In this document: one piece after another, positions 17,874-28,201 of the stretch
Numbering within the stretch: the stretch's first letter is position 1
Layout of the letters: each line of letters begins with the position of its first letter
Source: Arthrobacter psychrolactophilus
Lineage (GTDB): Bacteria > Actinomycetota > Actinomycetes > Actinomycetales > Micrococcaceae
Length of the DNA stretch: 64,000 nucleotides
Direction of reading: 5' to 3'
NCBI RefSeq assembly: GCF_003219795.1
Contig: NZ_QJVC01000002.1
Span: 354,097 to 418,096 of the forward strand
Notes under the pieces: model-generated
What the model saw: the letters and a program-made list of their open reading frames with translations, nothing else
The model's database searches: none
Told to the model about the DNA's origin: nothing
Made by a program: the position numbers and the translations under genes

Positions 17874-20651
17874 TTAGCGCTTCTTCTTTTTCTTGGCACC
17901 CTTGCTGGCCGGACGCTTGGCCGACGGCGGTACGCCATCGCTGCTACGGCGTTCGACGTGAGTTTCTGCCTGTCCCTGAGCATCAGGAGCCGTGAACTGC
18001 AGCTGGGCCGGCTTTTCCGGAGCTTCCAATCCGGGAGCGGTGATCCGCGGGGCATGATCGTGGCCAGCGTGGTCATCGTCGGAGCCGGAGACCCGGTCCA
18101 TGAGCGCCGAGGGAGCATCGGCGACAACTCCAACAGCGGTTTCCGGAGCGTTCTCTACCTGAACTTCGAGGTTGAACAGGAAACCAACGCTTTCCTCACG
18201 GATGCCGGCCATCATGGCCTGGAACATCTCGTAGCCTTCACGCTGGTATTCCACGAGAGGATCGCGCTGAGCCATGGCGCGCAGGCCGATACCTTCCTTG
18301 AGGTAGTCCATCTCATAGAGGTGTTCCTGCCACTTGCGTCCCACGACGGAGAGTACAACGCGGCGTTCGAGTTCACGCATGGTGGCCGAGCCTAGAGCAG
18401 CTTCACGTTCCTGGTAAGCAACCTTGGCGTCGGATAGCAGTTCGGTCTTGAGCAGGTCCGCGGTGATGCGCCCCTCGCCACCAACTTCTTCCGCGATCTC
18501 ATCGACCGTGACCTGGACGGGGTAGATGGTGCGCAGGTTATTCCAGAGCGTGGGGAAGTCCCACTCCCCCGTGTTACCGGAGCTGACAGCGGCCTCGATG
18601 ATTTCGTTGACGGTGTCCTCGAGGAAGTGCTGCACCTTCTCGTGGAGGTCATCGCCCTCAAGGATGTGGCGGCGATCGCCATAGATGGCTTCGCGCTGAC
18701 GGTTGAGGACGTCGTCGTACTTGAGTACGTTCTTACGCTGTTCGGCGTTACGTCCCTCAACCTGTCCCTGCGCGGAGGCGATGGCCTTGGAGACGAGCTT
18801 GGATTCCAAGGCCACGTCATCGGGCATGGACGAGCGGGACATGAGACGCTCGGCTGCTCCGGAGTTGAACAAGCGCATCAGATCATCCGTCAGCGATAGG
18901 TAGAAGCGGGATTCGCCCGGGTCACCCTGACGGCCGGAACGTCCACGCAGCTGGTTGTCGATGCGGCGGGATTCGTGGCGCTCGGTACCCAAAACGTACA
19001 AGCCACCGGCTTCCAGGACTGCCTCATGCTCGTCCTTGACGGCGAGCTTGGCTTCCTCGAAGGCCTCATGCCAGGCGGCCTCGTACTCTTCCGGTGTTTC
19101 TTCCGGGTCGAGCCCACGGGCAGCCAAGGCGGCAACGGCGTTGAACTCGGCGTTGCCGCCGAGCATAATATCGGTTCCACGGCCGGCCATGTTGGTGGCC
19201 ACGGTGACGGCGCCGCGACGCCCTGCCTGAGCCACGATGGCGGCTTCACGGGCGTGGTTCTTAGCGTTCAAAACCTCGTGCTTGACGCCTGCCTGCGACA
19301 GCTTCTTGGACAGGTACTCGCTCTTCTCCACGCTGGTGGTACCCACCAGAACCGGCTGACCGGTTTCGTGACGCTCGGCAATATCTGCCACGACGGCGTC
19401 GAACTTTACAACCTCGTTCTTGTAGACCAGGTCGGGCTGGTCCACGCGCTGCATCGGCTTGTTCGTGGGGATCGGGACGACGCCGAGCGAGTAGGTGCTC
19501 ATGAATTCGCTGGCTTCGGTCTCGGCCGTACCGGTCATGCCGGCCAGCTTGCCGTAGAGGCGGAAGTAGTTCTGCAAGGTCACGGTGGCCAAGGTCTGGT
19601 TCTCAGCCTTGATCTCCACGCCTTCCTTCGCCTCAATGGCCTGGTGCATGCCTTCGTTGTAGCGACGTCCGGCCAGGATACGGCCCGTGTGCTCGTCAAC
19701 GATGAGGACTTCGCCGTCCATGATGACGTAGTCCTTGTCGCGCTTGAAGAGTTCCTTGGCCTTGATGGCGTTGTTAAGGAAGCCGATCAGCGGGGTGTTG
19801 GCGGACTCGTACAGGTTGCTAATGCCGAGGTAATCCTCAACCTTTTCAATGCCCTCTTCCAGAACACCAACCGTGCGCTTCTTCTCGTCAACCTCGTAGT
19901 CTTCTTCGTTGTTCAGGCGCAAGACCACCTTGGCGAACTCGCCATACCAGCGGTTGGCGTCGCCCGAGGCCGGACCGGAAATGATCAGCGGCGTACGGGC
20001 CTCATCGATGAGGATCGAGTCAACTTCATCGACGATGGCGAAGTTGTGGCCACGCTGAACGAGCTCGTCCTTGCTCCATGCCATGTTGTCGCGCAGGTAG
20101 TCAAAGCCAAATTCGTTGTTGGTTCCGTAGGTGATGTCGGCGGCGTACTGGGCGCGACGAACCGACGGGTCCTGGTTGGAGACGATGCAACCGCTGCTCT
20201 GGCCCAGGAAGCGGAAGACGCGTCCCATGAGGTCGGACTGGTACTGGGCGAGGTAGTCGTTCACCGTGACAACGTGAACACCCTTGCCGCTGAGCGAGTT
20301 CAGGTAAGCCGGGGCGGTAGCCACCAGGGTCTTACCCTCACCGGTTTTCATTTCCGCAATGTTGCCCAGGTGCAAGGCGGCGCCGCCCATGAGCTGGACA
20401 CGGAAGTGGCGCAGACCCAGGGTACGGGAAGAGGCTTCACGAACGGCAGCAAAGGCCTCCGGGAGGAGTTCGTCCAAGGTCTCGCCGTCTTTGTGGCGGG
20501 CCTTGAGCTTGTCCGTTTCTTCACGCAGTTCTGCATCGGTGAAGGTCTGAAAAGAGTCCTCCAAGGAATCGATAGCGTCGGCAAGGACGTTGAGTCGTTT
20601 AAGCGTCTTACGATCGCCTGTCCGAAGGACTCGCTCAAGAAGTGATGGCAC
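17874..20651 (-). CDS. secA: Preprotein translocase ATPase SecA
   Basis: The 925-residue ATPase that drives proteins through SecYEG. Walker A is M-K-T-G-E-G-K-T at residues 101-108 and Walker [14 protein letters not shown]. The second helicase domain has [10 protein letters not shown] and [11 protein letters not shown], followed by the scaffold and wing domains. The C-terminus lacks the zinc-binding CxCxxxxxxxxCH found in E. coli and ends in a lysine-rich tail (KGAKKKKKR), the usual state in actinobacteria. It corresponds to the essential SecA1. GTG 20651 has GGGAGC about 8 nt upstream. In gene order it precedes hpf and comF, as in mycobacteria, with a YcaQ-like gene inserted. Confidence 0.97.
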   Translation of the reverse strand: MPSLLERVLRTGDRKTLKRLNVLADAIDSLEDSFQTFTDAELREETDKLKARHKDGETLDELLPEAFAAVREASSRTLGLRHFRVQLMGGAALHLGNIAEMKTGEGKTLVATAPAYLNSLSGKGVHVVTVNDYLAQYQSDLMGRVFRFLGQSSGCIVSNQDPSVRRAQYAADITYGTNNEFGFDYLRDNMAWSKDELVQRGHNFAIVDEVDSILIDEARTPLIISGPASGDANRWYGEFAKVVLRLNNEEDYEVDEKKRTVGVLEEGIEKVEDYLGISNLYESANTPLIGFLNNAIKAKELFKRDKDYVIMDGEVLIVDEHTGRILAGRRYNEGMHQAIEAKEGVEIKAENQTLATVTLQNYFRLYGKLAGMTGTAETEASEFMSTYSLGVVPIPTNKPMQRVDQPDLVYKNEVVKFDAVVADIAERHETGQPVLVGTTSVEKSEYLSKKLSQAGVKHEVLNAKNHAREAAIVAQAGRRGAVTVATNMAGRGTDIMLGGNAEFNAVAALAARGLDPEETPEEYEAAWHEAFEEAKLAVKDEHEAVLEAGGLYVLGTERHESRRIDNQLRGRSGRQGDPGESRFYLSLTDDLMRLFNSGAAERLMSRSSMPDDVALESKLVSKAIASAQGQVEGRNAEQRKNVLKYDDVLNRQREAIYGDRRHILEGDDLHEKVQHFLEDTVNEIIEAAVSSGNTGEWDFPTLWNNLRTIYPVQVTVDEIAEEVGGEGRITADLLKTELLSDAKVAYQEREAALGSATMRELERRVVLSVVGRKWQEHLYEMDYLKEGIGLRAMAQRDPLVEYQREGYEMFQAMMAGIREESVGFLFNLEVQVENAPETAVGVVADAPSALMDRVSGSDDDHAGHDHAPRITAPGLEAPEKPAQLQFTAPDAQGQAETHVERRSSDGVPPSAKRPASKGAKKKKKR

Positions 20652-20773
20652 GAAATTGCTCCCAATCTATTGCTGCCTAAAAGTGGCGTGTTCAGTCTAC
20701 GGGAGAAGACACGGAGCTTCCCGCCAGTAGCTGCGTGTTTCCTTTGAATCTCTGGGGAATGCGGCTCGCCTTT

Positions 20774-21985
20774 CTATCCCAGTGCTGCTGCCAGTGCTGG
20801 AGCTAAATCTCCATGTGGATGTACGACGACGTCCCCCAGTCCCAGCCAGAGCGCCATCGTGGCGAGTTCCCCGGCTAGTTCAACGGCGGTGTGCGATGGA
20901 GCGCCGGCTTCGGCGAACGCCCCAAAAACCATGAGCTTGCCAGCCCGCCGATCGGCTTTGAGGTCCACGCGGGCCACGATGTTCTCGCCCAGCAGAAAGG
21001 GAAGCACGTAATATCCATATTTCCGCTTCTGTGCTGGCGTGTAAATTTCGAGGCGGTAGTGGAAATCAAAGAGTTTCTCGAGGCGCTGCCGTTCAAACAC
21101 GAGCGAGTCGAAGGGGCTGAGCAGGGCACGCGTTTGAGCCTGCCTCGGACTACGGGCCTTGACGTGGGCGAACGCTTCCTCGGTCCAGCCGGTCACGGTA
21201 ACGGGTTGCAGAACACCTCGGCGCACCAGGGCTTGGATGGCCACCGCGCTCTCTCGCAGGGGTAGACGGAAGTAGTCGGCGAGGCAGCGCACGGTGCCGA
21301 TGCCGTGGGCAAGTGCCGCGGCCTCGATGAGCCGCTCCATGGCCTCGCCCTTGTCGGGGTTTTCATCCACATCGGCGGCCAGCCCGCGTGGCAAGACCTT
21401 CTCGAGCACCGAGTATTTGCGTTCAAATTGCTCGTTGCGGGAAGCGGCAGCAACCGCACCGTTTTCAAAGAGCCCCTCGAGGGTGCGTTTGACGGCGCTC
21501 CAGTTCCAGCCCCACTGGTCGGTGTTTTTATCTTCCTCATGCCCAATGTGGGCCTTGACCTCGCGGGCCGTCATGGGTTTGCTGTTCGCGAGCAGATCGA
21601 GGATCTGCACCTCAAGTCGATCACGCAGGGCAGGTTCGAGCCGATCGGATTTAACCCAGCTGCGGCTTTGCCACACACGAAGGTCGTGGAAATGACGCGG
21701 TTGAATGAAGCTGGCCTCGTGAGCCCAGTACTCCATCATCTTGCGTGGGGCGGTTCCTGCCATGGTGGCGAGGACGTTGCGGTCGTAGGATCCCAGGCGG
21801 GAGAAAAACGGGAGGAAATGACTGCGGGAAATGATGTTGACCGAGTCGATCTGCACTAATTGCAGCTGCGCAAAAGTCCGGCCCACGGCCCGTGCTGTGA
21901 CGGGTTCCGTGGGCCGGACTTTTGCCAGTCCTTGGGAATTCAATGCCATCCGGCGGGCCTGATGCAGGCTCAGCCGTGCAGTCAT
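20774..21985 (-). CDS. YcaQ-like winged-helix DNA glycosylase
   Basis: A 403-residue protein of the YcaQ/AlkX family (formerly DUF1006), winged-helix DNA glycosylases that unhook interstrand crosslinks in E. coli and Streptomyces. The catalytic-type motif is in the segment L-V-Q-I-D-S-V-N (Q-I-D), followed by R-S-H-F-L-P-F-F-S-R-L-G-S-Y-D. The central region has tandem winged-helix signatures (S-K-P-M-T-A-R-E-V-K-A-H-I-G). The C-terminal half contains L-S-P-F-D-S-L and R-K-Y-G-Y-Y-V-L-P-F, both typical. AAGGACACA precedes ATG 21985. It lies between hpf and secA, 30 nt after hpf. The exact lesion repaired is not predictable. Confidence 0.85.
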   Translation of the reverse strand: MTARLSLHQARRMALNSQGLAKVRPTEPVTARAVGRTFAQLQLVQIDSVNIISRSHFLPFFSRLGSYDRNVLATMAGTAPRKMMEYWAHEASFIQPRHFHDLRVWQSRSWVKSDRLEPALRDRLEVQILDLLANSKPMTAREVKAHIGHEEDKNTDQWGWNWSAVKRTLEGLFENGAVAAASRNEQFERKYSVLEKVLPRGLAADVDENPDKGEAMERLIEAAALAHGIGTVRCLADYFRLPLRESAVAIQALVRRGVLQPVTVTGWTEEAFAHVKARSPRQAQTRALLSPFDSLVFERQRLEKLFDFHYRLEIYTPAQKRKYGYYVLPFLLGENIVARVDLKADRRAGKLMVFGAFAEAGAPSHTAVELAGELATMALWLGLGDVVVHPHGDLAPALAAALG

Positions 21986-22015
21986 TGTGTCCTTCCCTTA
22001 GTTTTTTGCCGCTGG

Positions 22016-22711
22016 TTAGACGCGTGCCGGCTCATCGCTGGAACGGTAGGCGGAGATTTCCTCGGTGACATCTGCGTTTTCATCGAGGGAAATGACGCCG
22101 TAGGTCCAGCCCTTGCGGCGGTAGACCACCGACGGGATGCCGGTTGAGGAATCGATGAACAGGTAGAAGTCGTGTCCGACCATTTCCATGTTGTCCACGG
22201 CATCGTCCAGGGACAGGGCGGTGGCGGGGAAAACCTTGCGACGGATCAACACGGGTGAATCGCCGGCGGGGATGTCGTTCTCGATGTCGTACGGGGACTT
22301 TTCCTCGACAACGTCCGGAACGCTCTGAGCGTAGATCGGCTCGGAGCTGCTCACCGTCGGCAGCGAACCGGTGGCGGCGTTGACGGCGACAGGGGCGTGG
22401 CGACCGTGGTGGACCTTCTTCTTGTCCTTGGCCCGACGGAGCCGCTCGAGCAGCTTTCCGTAGGCGAGATCAAACGCTGCGAACTTGTCCGATGCAGCTG
22501 CTTCCGCACGGATCACCGGACCTCGGCCCACCACTGTCAGCTCAACCGTGAGCGGAGTGTCTGCTGTGCGAGCCTTGCTCTCCTTGGAAACCTTCACATC
22601 GACGCGCTGAACCTTTGTGGCCAGCTGTTCGATCTTCGTGAGCTTTTCGCCAGCGTATTCGCGGAATCGGTCCGAAACAGTCAAGTTACGACCCGTGATC
22701 ATGAACTCCAT
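22016..22711 (-). CDS. hpf: Long-form ribosome hibernation promoting factor
   Basis: A 231-residue long HPF that dimerises 70S ribosomes in stationary phase. The N-terminal ribosome-binding domain (about 1-110) starts M-E-F-M-I-T-G-R-N-L-T-V-S-D-R-F-R-E-Y. A variable linker follows, then the C-terminal dimerisation domain (about 165-225) with Y-L-F-I-D-S-S-T-G-I-P-S-V-V-Y-R-R-K and a G-V-I-S-L motif. ATG 22711 sits 5 nt after GGAGG; an in-frame TTG at 22723 would begin inside that ribosome-binding site. In mycobacteria the equivalent gene also lies beside secA1. Confidence 0.93.
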   Translation of the reverse strand: MEFMITGRNLTVSDRFREYAGEKLTKIEQLATKVQRVDVKVSKESKARTADTPLTVELTVVGRGPVIRAEAAASDKFAAFDLAYGKLLERLRRAKDKKKVHHGRHAPVAVNAATGSLPTVSSSEPIYAQSVPDVVEEKSPYDIENDIPAGDSPVLIRRKVFPATALSLDDAVDNMEMVGHDFYLFIDSSTGIPSVVYRRKGWTYGVISLDENADVTEEISAYRSSDEPARV

Positions 22712-22778
22712 GGTGCCCTCCAAATATCTTCGGTGACACGGCGGTCGGCTAGCAAAGGTGCAGTAAATCTGACCGCCG

Positions 22779-22810
22779 ACGGGTGGTTTCCTCTTGCTAG
22801 AGGTACCCGT
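22779..22810 (-). terminator. Two-part hairpin between comF and hpf
   Basis: ACGGGT (22779-22784) pairs with ACCCGT (22805-22810), and inside it CCTC (22790-22793) pairs with GAGG (22800-22803). The structure lies just after the comF stop on the minus strand and 70 nt before hpf. It may terminate comF or fold in the hpf leader. No U-tract follows, so confidence is low. Confidence 0.35.
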
Positions 22811-22857
22811 TCACTCACGTTAGTTCACCTCATGCCTTTATTCATCTTTTGTGTGAA

Positions 22858-23715
22858 TTAATTTTTGGCGCGTCCTCCAAAGGCCGCTTTTTCGTGAGCT
22901 CCCTCGGGCGCCCGCGTGGCCGCCAGAACCGTGGCCGAGCACACCCGAAAGCCCCATTTTTCCAGTGTTTTTGTGGCTTCACGCAGAGTAGATCCGGTGG
23001 TGAGCACGTCATCGACGAGCATGAGCGCAGGCCCGCTATGGTTCGCTGACGGCCGAATGTGCACGAGCTTATTTCGCCTGATGCACATTGTGTTACGAAC
23101 ATTTCTGCGTCGTGCCTGACGGCCCAGACCTTTCTGATGCTGGCGTTGCCAGGGCGGCCTCGCCTTAATCCCCAGCAGCGGCGCGATGAACAGTTGGGGC
23201 GGAACTCGGCCCTCAGTTTGCAGGGACCGCAACAGCAGCGCCACGGGATCGTAGCCGCGGCGCCGCCAGCCGCTTCCGGTGCTCGGGATGGGCACCAAAA
23301 TTACCGGCTCGTGCTCGGGAGTCAGCTCCAGTGCCACGGTCAGTGCCAGGGCGAGGACGCGGGCCAGGCTGGTTCGAAGTTCGGTGCGCCCATGATTCTT
23401 GTATGCCAGGATCGTGGCGGCCAGCGCGTCGCGATACTCGCCAGCGGCCACAACGGGCAGGTGGCTCTCGCCCTCGACACCAACGAGGGCGTCTGCCGCG
23501 CCTTCCGCCCGGAAGGGCTGCCGAGTTTGCCGGCGCAGCAGCACCGAGCACGGTGGGCAGATGGCGTGGTCCTCTGCCCCACAGACAACACACTCGGCTG
23601 GGAAGGCGAGATAAAGAAACTCGCGCCAGGCGCTCTCGCACCATAGCCAGCTCCGCAACCATTTGCCGTGGGCGATGCCCCGATGCGCACCGGGGGTGCT
23701 CTGCTCAAGCTCCAT
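22858..23715 (-). CDS. ComF-family phosphoribosyltransferase-like protein
   Basis: About 285 residues. The N-terminal part has the ComF zinc-finger cysteines (E-C-V-V-C and I-C-P-P-C, about residues 42-59), and the C-terminal part a type I phosphoribosyltransferase fold with the PRPP loop L-M-L-V-D-D-V-L-T-T-G-S-T. In naturally competent bacteria ComF helps take up single-stranded DNA; in most actinobacteria its role is unknown. The frame is open upstream to 23931, but that part would run into lpqB. I took ATG 23715, although a GTG at 23748 is also possible and neither has an ideal ribosome-binding site. It follows lpqB by about 90 nt, matching the order in mycobacteria. Confidence 0.82.
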   Translation of the reverse strand: MELEQSTPGAHRGIAHGKWLRSWLWCESAWREFLYLAFPAECVVCGAEDHAICPPCSVLLRRQTRQPFRAEGAADALVGVEGESHLPVVAAGEYRDALAATILAYKNHGRTELRTSLARVLALALTVALELTPEHEPVILVPIPSTGSGWRRRGYDPVALLLRSLQTEGRVPPQLFIAPLLGIKARPPWQRQHQKGLGRQARRRNVRNTMCIRRNKLVHIRPSANHSGPALMLVDDVLTTGSTLREATKTLEKWGFRVCSATVLAATRAPEGAHEKAAFGGRAKN

Positions 23716-23804
23716 GGCTCCAGCATGGGCACCTCCAAGGCCGTCCACCAGTGTCAGGGTCCGCACTGTGGATACGGCGCCGGGAAGGCTAGGGTGTGGA
23801 GGAC

Positions 23805-25562
23805 TTAGCCAGCAAAGGAGGCATAGCGAATCTCTTTCGAGATGACTTCCCAGGAATTGGCCGCGTTGGAGTAGTACTGCGTTGCCGTTTGGGCGTGGAC
23901 GTTGCGCACGCCGGAGCTGGCGCTGATCCATTCAATGCCGGTGAGTTCTTCCAGGGCAACCGGCGCCAGCGCAAGGTCGAGGATCTCGATGTTGACCGCC
24001 TCCGTGGTCGAGGTGGCCGTCACGGCCACACTGCTCTCTCCCGTCCAAACACCCAGCGTCGGGGCCCCGGTGTGGCTGAGGTTGAGCGGCGTGGTGAGAT
24101 CCTTCGGGATATCTCCGGCCTTAATGATCCCGGCAACGCTGACCAGGCTCACCCCATCGGAGTGCGAGACGATGAGCACCCGGGCCCCATCGCGAGAGAT
24201 CCTCAGGGAGGTGACATCCTGCCCCACCAGCCACGGAACCGTCAGGACAACAGGCTTCTCCAAGGTGGCGCTGTCTTTCGGGTTGAGGGCGATAATGGTG
24301 CCGGAGCCATCTCCCGCGGCGGCCCACAGCCAGCCGTTGGGCGCGAAGGAAGGCGCCGTCAGGGACACTCCGGAGATGGCCAGGGTCGGCGCAAGGTCCG
24401 GACCCACGGCGTAAATCTGGTTTCCGGCCCCGGAGCGGAAGGCGAAGTTCGCGCCGGAGTACGACATGGCCGGCACCGAGGGCAACAAACTTGCCACGGA
24501 GGGCATCCCGGGGATGGGCGAGACCTTCGTCCCGTCAAAGGTCACCAACTCATTTTTCGCCAGGGCGACCTGCGCGGACGGCACGGGGTTATCAATCGTG
24601 ACTGGGACGCCGGCATCGACGGTGCCGCCCATGTCGACCTCCCGATCGTCGGCCAGCAGCTGTACCTCGGTCACCGTGTTGAGGCTCTTTTGCAAGGTCA
24701 CCATGAGCTGCGTCTGCATTTGCTGACGCCGCTTTACGCTCGTTTCAAGCAACAGCTGCGCCGTCAGGCCCACCTTGGCCACGCCAGAATCACTGACGGG
24801 GACAGAGTCGCGTTCCAGGGCGATGCCGTTGGGGAAGGCGCTCACCACGGCACCTTGGAGGTACGGCGCCGGCCCGGCCAGCATCGCCTTCACAATCGAG
24901 GTGGCCGTGCGCGAGGAGCGACCGGCCAGCCACCGCACATCCGGAACCCCATTGCTAAACGTTGGGTCATAGAAGTAGAGGGAAATCGGGCTGAACAACG
25001 TCTGGAAGGTCGCCTCGGTGAGCATCACGCCGTCGGGCGCTTCAGAAATTCGCCACTCATCATCGACCTGCACCAGCTTGATCGTGAGATTTTCCGTCTT
25101 CGATCCTTGGACCGGGGTCAGCACACCCGTGGCATCCACGCTTGAGACCACATTGAATTTGAGCTCGAAGCTGTCCTTTTCCGAGCCCGGCATCACCGAG
25201 AAGGTGTCCTTGTAGACCAGGGTGCGCTTGTCGGGGGCCCACGATTGCGCCAGGCCCGGTGTCAGATACTGGCGGGCATACTGAAAATCGTCGCTGAGCC
25301 CGGTGCCCGAATCGACGAAGCCGCGAATAATGCTCTCGGGCGAGGCCCCCTCAACGGGCGCAAATTGCTGCAGCCCCACGTTGACCTCGTTGTTGCGGGG
25401 CGTCAGCGGATCGCTCTTACCGACGGAGCCGTGAGTTGGTATGACGGCGCAGGCGGACAGCAGGAGAAGCACGACGGCGGCCACCGCCACCGCGACCATC
25501 CGCCAGTTGCGCTGTGCTCCCGTGATGCGAGGACGCCAGCCAGTCATCAAGGAGCCGCTCAC
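23805..25562 (-). CDS. lpqB: Lipoprotein LpqB
   Basis: A 585-residue lipoprotein that works with the MtrAB two-component system in mycobacteria. The signal peptide (about 22-37) ends with lipobox L-S-A-C and lipidation at C38. Next comes a GerMN-type domain (about 60-260, containing R-G-F-V-D-S-G and Y-L-T-P-G-L-A), then a beta-propeller-like C-terminal domain (D-G-A-R-V-L-I-V-S-H-S-D-G). The GTG at 25562 overlaps the mtrB stop (GTGA), with AGGTGGA upstream. This translational coupling fits a conserved mtrA-mtrB-lpqB operon governing cell division and wall homeostasis. Confidence 0.94.
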   Translation of the reverse strand: MSGSLMTGWRPRITGAQRNWRMVAVAVAAVVLLLLSACAVIPTHGSVGKSDPLTPRNNEVNVGLQQFAPVEGASPESIIRGFVDSGTGLSDDFQYARQYLTPGLAQSWAPDKRTLVYKDTFSVMPGSEKDSFELKFNVVSSVDATGVLTPVQGSKTENLTIKLVQVDDEWRISEAPDGVMLTEATFQTLFSPISLYFYDPTFSNGVPDVRWLAGRSSRTATSIVKAMLAGPAPYLQGAVVSAFPNGIALERDSVPVSDSGVAKVGLTAQLLLETSVKRRQQMQTQLMVTLQKSLNTVTEVQLLADDREVDMGGTVDAGVPVTIDNPVPSAQVALAKNELVTFDGTKVSPIPGMPSVASLLPSVPAMSYSGANFAFRSGAGNQIYAVGPDLAPTLAISGVSLTAPSFAPNGWLWAAAGDGSGTIIALNPKDSATLEKPVVLTVPWLVGQDVTSLRISRDGARVLIVSHSDGVSLVSVAGIIKAGDIPKDLTTPLNLSHTGAPTLGVWTGESSVAVTATSTTEAVNIEILDLALAPVALEELTGIEWISASSGVRNVHAQTATQYYSNAANSWEVISKEIRYASFAG

Positions 25563-27493
25563 CGTTCCACCTTTTCCGTGCTTGTCTCATCCGACGAGCT
25601 ATCCGTAGTCTTCTTGACCGTCGCGGCATTGGGCTCACCCACCGTAGATCCCTTTAGCTTTCCCAGGGCCCCCACGACGCCGATGGCACCGGTATTTGTC
25701 AGCACCGGGCCCGTGGACAGCGAGGAGAAGCTGCCGACGTGACCGCCGTCGGGAGGCAACGGAACGGGAGAATGGTCCAAGATGATGCCGCGACGGCGCG
25801 GCAAAGTCAGGCGGAAGCACGAGCCCTCGCCGGGGCTGCCCCATGCCTCAAGCCAGCCATCGTGCAGCTTGGCGTCTTCCATGGCGATCGACAGGCCCAG
25901 ACCACTACCGCCGGTGGTGCGGGCGCGGGCCGTGTCGGCTCGCCAGAAACGGAAGAAGACATGTTCCAAGGAGGACGGCGACATGCCAACCCCGTAGTCG
26001 CGCACGGCCACGGCCACGGCGGTGTCATCGGCCGAGACAAAGATCTTCACGGGCCGCCCCTCACTGTGCTCGAGGGCGTTCAAGACGAGGTTGCGCAGGA
26101 TGCGATCCACCCGGCGCGAGTCCATCTCCACAACACACTTGTGGTTGCGCAGCCGGGTCACGACCGAGAGCTCCGAGGAGTTCGCCTCGGCCACGGGCAG
26201 GGCGCCATCGATCACGGAGTAAATGACGGAGAAAATATCCAACGATTCCGCGTCCAGATCGGCCACACCGGCGTCAAAGCGGGAGATCTCCAAAAGATCA
26301 GCCAGCAGCAACTCAAAGCGTTCCACCTGATGGAACAACAGCTCCGAGGAACGCTTATTGATGGGGTCAAAGTCTTCGCGCGCGTCGAACAACACCTCGG
26401 CGGCCATCCGCACCGTGGTCAACGGGGTGCGCAATTCGTGGGAGACGTCCGAGACAAAGCGCTGCTGCATCTCCGAGAGGGTGGCCAGCGCGGTAATTTG
26501 GTCTTGCAATGAGGTGGCCATCTTATTGAACGAGGTGGCCAGCCTGGCCATTTCATCCTCGCCGATGACCACCATGCGTTCCTCAAGCTCGCCCGCCGCC
26601 AGCTTTTCAGACACGGCTGCGGCCTGGCTGACGGGGTTCACTACGGTCCGGGTCACGTACCAGATGATGACGCCGATCAGCACGAGTAAGATGCCACCGA
26701 CGAGCCACAGCACCGACTGTATATAGTTCAGCGTCATTTGGGCGCCGTTGAGGTCGTAGATCATGTACAGCTCGTAGTCGGTGTTCAGCAGCTGCACCTG
26801 GCTGCCGACAACTACGGCAGGATGAACGCCGGCACTGCCCGTGGGCAAGGCGATCGACTGCCAGAACTGCCCTTCGGCGTCGCCCTGCACGGCCTTCCGT
26901 AATTCCTCCGGAATGATCGCGGAGGTCACCCCGCCAGAGTCCGAGGAGCTCACGGCGAGTCGGCTATTTTGGCCGGGAATGATGAGCATCAGGTATTTGC
27001 GGTTGTCATCCGCCCCGCCCACCTCGAGCAATTTCAGGGTGTCGGCCACATAGGTCGACACTCGCGGCTGATCACTGGCGCCGGCGTTGGAAAAACTTTC
27101 CTGCACCTGCGTTGCCCCACGGGCGGATTCGTGTTGCGCCTGGGTCAGGCGTTCCTTGAATAGACCGTTGGAGATTTGCCCGGCCAAATAGCCGCCAACC
27201 CCCACGACGGCCACGGCGGCGATCAAGAGCGTCGTGACGACCGTGCGAAATTGCAGGGAGGTGCGCCAGCGCGTGGACCAGCCTCTGCGAAACTTTCCGG
27301 CGCCGGACATCACGGCACGGCCGGTCAGACGCAGGACCTGTTGGGTCTTTGAAAGAGCTATTTCGGCAATGCTGCGGGCGGAAACGGGCTCGAGAACCTC
27401 GGCCTCCTCCTGCTCGGTGACCGAGGCGGAAGCCTGCGGTCCCTCGAGAGGGGAGCTCCCGCCGTCGTCCGTGGGGTGCGTGTTCGCCGTCAT
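25559..27493 (-). CDS. mtrB: Sensor histidine kinase MtrB
   Basis: A 644-residue membrane kinase paired with MtrA. Two membrane helices (about 84-106 and 259-281) bracket an extracellular sensor region. A HAMP domain follows, then the HisKA segment FVSDVSHELRTPLTTVR with the phosphoacceptor at H352, and a HATPase domain with V-L-N-A-L-E-H-S, D-Y-G-V-G-M and G-G-S-G-L-G-L-S-I. I chose ATG 27493. An upstream in-frame GTG at 27517 also has no clear Shine-Dalgarno, so the start is uncertain by eight codons. The C-terminus ends in a low-complexity Ser/Thr-rich tail. Confidence 0.94.
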   Translation of the reverse strand: MTANTHPTDDGGSSPLEGPQASASVTEQEEAEVLEPVSARSIAEIALSKTQQVLRLTGRAVMSGAGKFRRGWSTRWRTSLQFRTVVTTLLIAAVAVVGVGGYLAGQISNGLFKERLTQAQHESARGATQVQESFSNAGASDQPRVSTYVADTLKLLEVGGADDNRKYLMLIIPGQNSRLAVSSSDSGGVTSAIIPEELRKAVQGDAEGQFWQSIALPTGSAGVHPAVVVGSQVQLLNTDYELYMIYDLNGAQMTLNYIQSVLWLVGGILLVLIGVIIWYVTRTVVNPVSQAAAVSEKLAAGELEERMVVIGEDEMARLATSFNKMATSLQDQITALATLSEMQQRFVSDVSHELRTPLTTVRMAAEVLFDAREDFDPINKRSSELLFHQVERFELLLADLLEISRFDAGVADLDAESLDIFSVIYSVIDGALPVAEANSSELSVVTRLRNHKCVVEMDSRRVDRILRNLVLNALEHSEGRPVKIFVSADDTAVAVAVRDYGVGMSPSSLEHVFFRFWRADTARARTTGGSGLGLSIAMEDAKLHDGWLEAWGSPGEGSCFRLTLPRRRGIILDHSPVPLPPDGGHVGSFSSLSTGPVLTNTGAIGVVGALGKLKGSTVGEPNAATVKKTTDSSSDETSTEKVER

Positions 27494-27526
27494 GACATCA
27501 TCACCGCAGCCGGCCACAGGCCCAGG

Positions 27527-28201
27527 CTAGGACCCGGCCTTATAGCCGACGCCGCGCACCGTCAGGACAACCTCGGGCGCCTCGGGATCGCGTTCAATTT
27601 TGGAGCGCAGACGCTGCACGTGCACGTTGACGAGGCGGGTGTCGGCCGCGTGCCGGTAACCCCAGACCTGTTCCAGTAGCAGCTCGCGGGAGAACACCTG
27701 CCAGGGCTTCCGGGCTAGGGCCACGAGAAGGTCAAATTCCAGGGGCGTCAGGGCAATCTTCTCCCCCGCGCGACGAATCGAGTGGCCAGCCACATCGATC
27801 GTGATCTCGCCAATGATCAAGGTTTCCGGCGGCTTGACGTCACCCGGGCGCAAACGGGCGCGCACGCGGGCCACGAGCTCGGCGGGTTTGAAGGGCTTGG
27901 CAACGTAATCGTCGGCACCGGACTCCAGACCGCGGACCACATCAGAGGTGTCCGACTTGGCCGTGAGCATCACGATGGGAACGTCCGACTCGGCACGGAT
28001 GAGACGGCAGATCTCAATGCCGTCCATTCCGGGCAGCATGAGGTCAAGCAGTACGAGATCAGGCTTGTTGGCCTGGAAAACCTCGAATGCTTTGGCTCCA
28101 TCTCCACAAAATACGGGATCAAAACCATCATTGCGGAGCACAATACCGATCATCTCGGCCAGTGCCTCGTCATCGTCAACAACTAAAATACGTGCCTTCA
28201 T
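27527..28201 (-). CDS. mtrA: Response regulator MtrA
   Basis: A 224-residue OmpR-family regulator. The receiver domain starts I-L-V-V-D-D-D-E and has the phosphoacceptor D53 in L-V-L-L-D-L-M-L-P. The C-terminal winged helix contains V-W-G-Y-R-H-A-A-D-T-R-L-V-N-V-H and ends V-G-Y-K-A-G. Mycobacterial MtrA controls oriC binding, dnaA, ripA and wall hydrolases. ATG 28201 (M-K-A-R-I-L-V-V-D-D-D) is the usual family start; the frame extends further upstream without similarity. The ribosome-binding site is weak. It is the first gene of mtrA-mtrB-lpqB. Confidence 0.96.
   Translation of the reverse strand: MKARILVVDDDEALAEMIGIVLRNDGFDPVFCGDGAKAFEVFQANKPDLVLLDLMLPGMDGIEICRLIRAESDVPIVMLTAKSDTSDVVRGLESGADDYVAKPFKPAELVARVRARLRPGDVKPPETLIIGEITIDVAGHSIRRAGEKIALTPLEFDLLVALARKPWQVFSRELLLEQVWGYRHAADTRLVNVHVQRLRSKIERDPEAPEVVLTVRGVGYKAGS

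Noticed and set aside
18975-20645. A 556-codon open frame antisense to secA
   Set aside because: It mirrors the real gene's codon bias in high-GC DNA, has no recognisable motif and no ribosome-binding site, and secA is unquestionable.
23716-23931. Upstream extension of the comF frame
   Set aside because: It runs into lpqB and encodes an unconserved Arg/Pro/Leu-rich stretch; the zinc-finger region defines the true N-terminal part.
23796-25145. A 449-codon frame antisense to lpqB
   Set aside because: Antisense of a well-supported lipoprotein gene; Arg/Gly/His-rich composition typical of GC-rich shadow frames.
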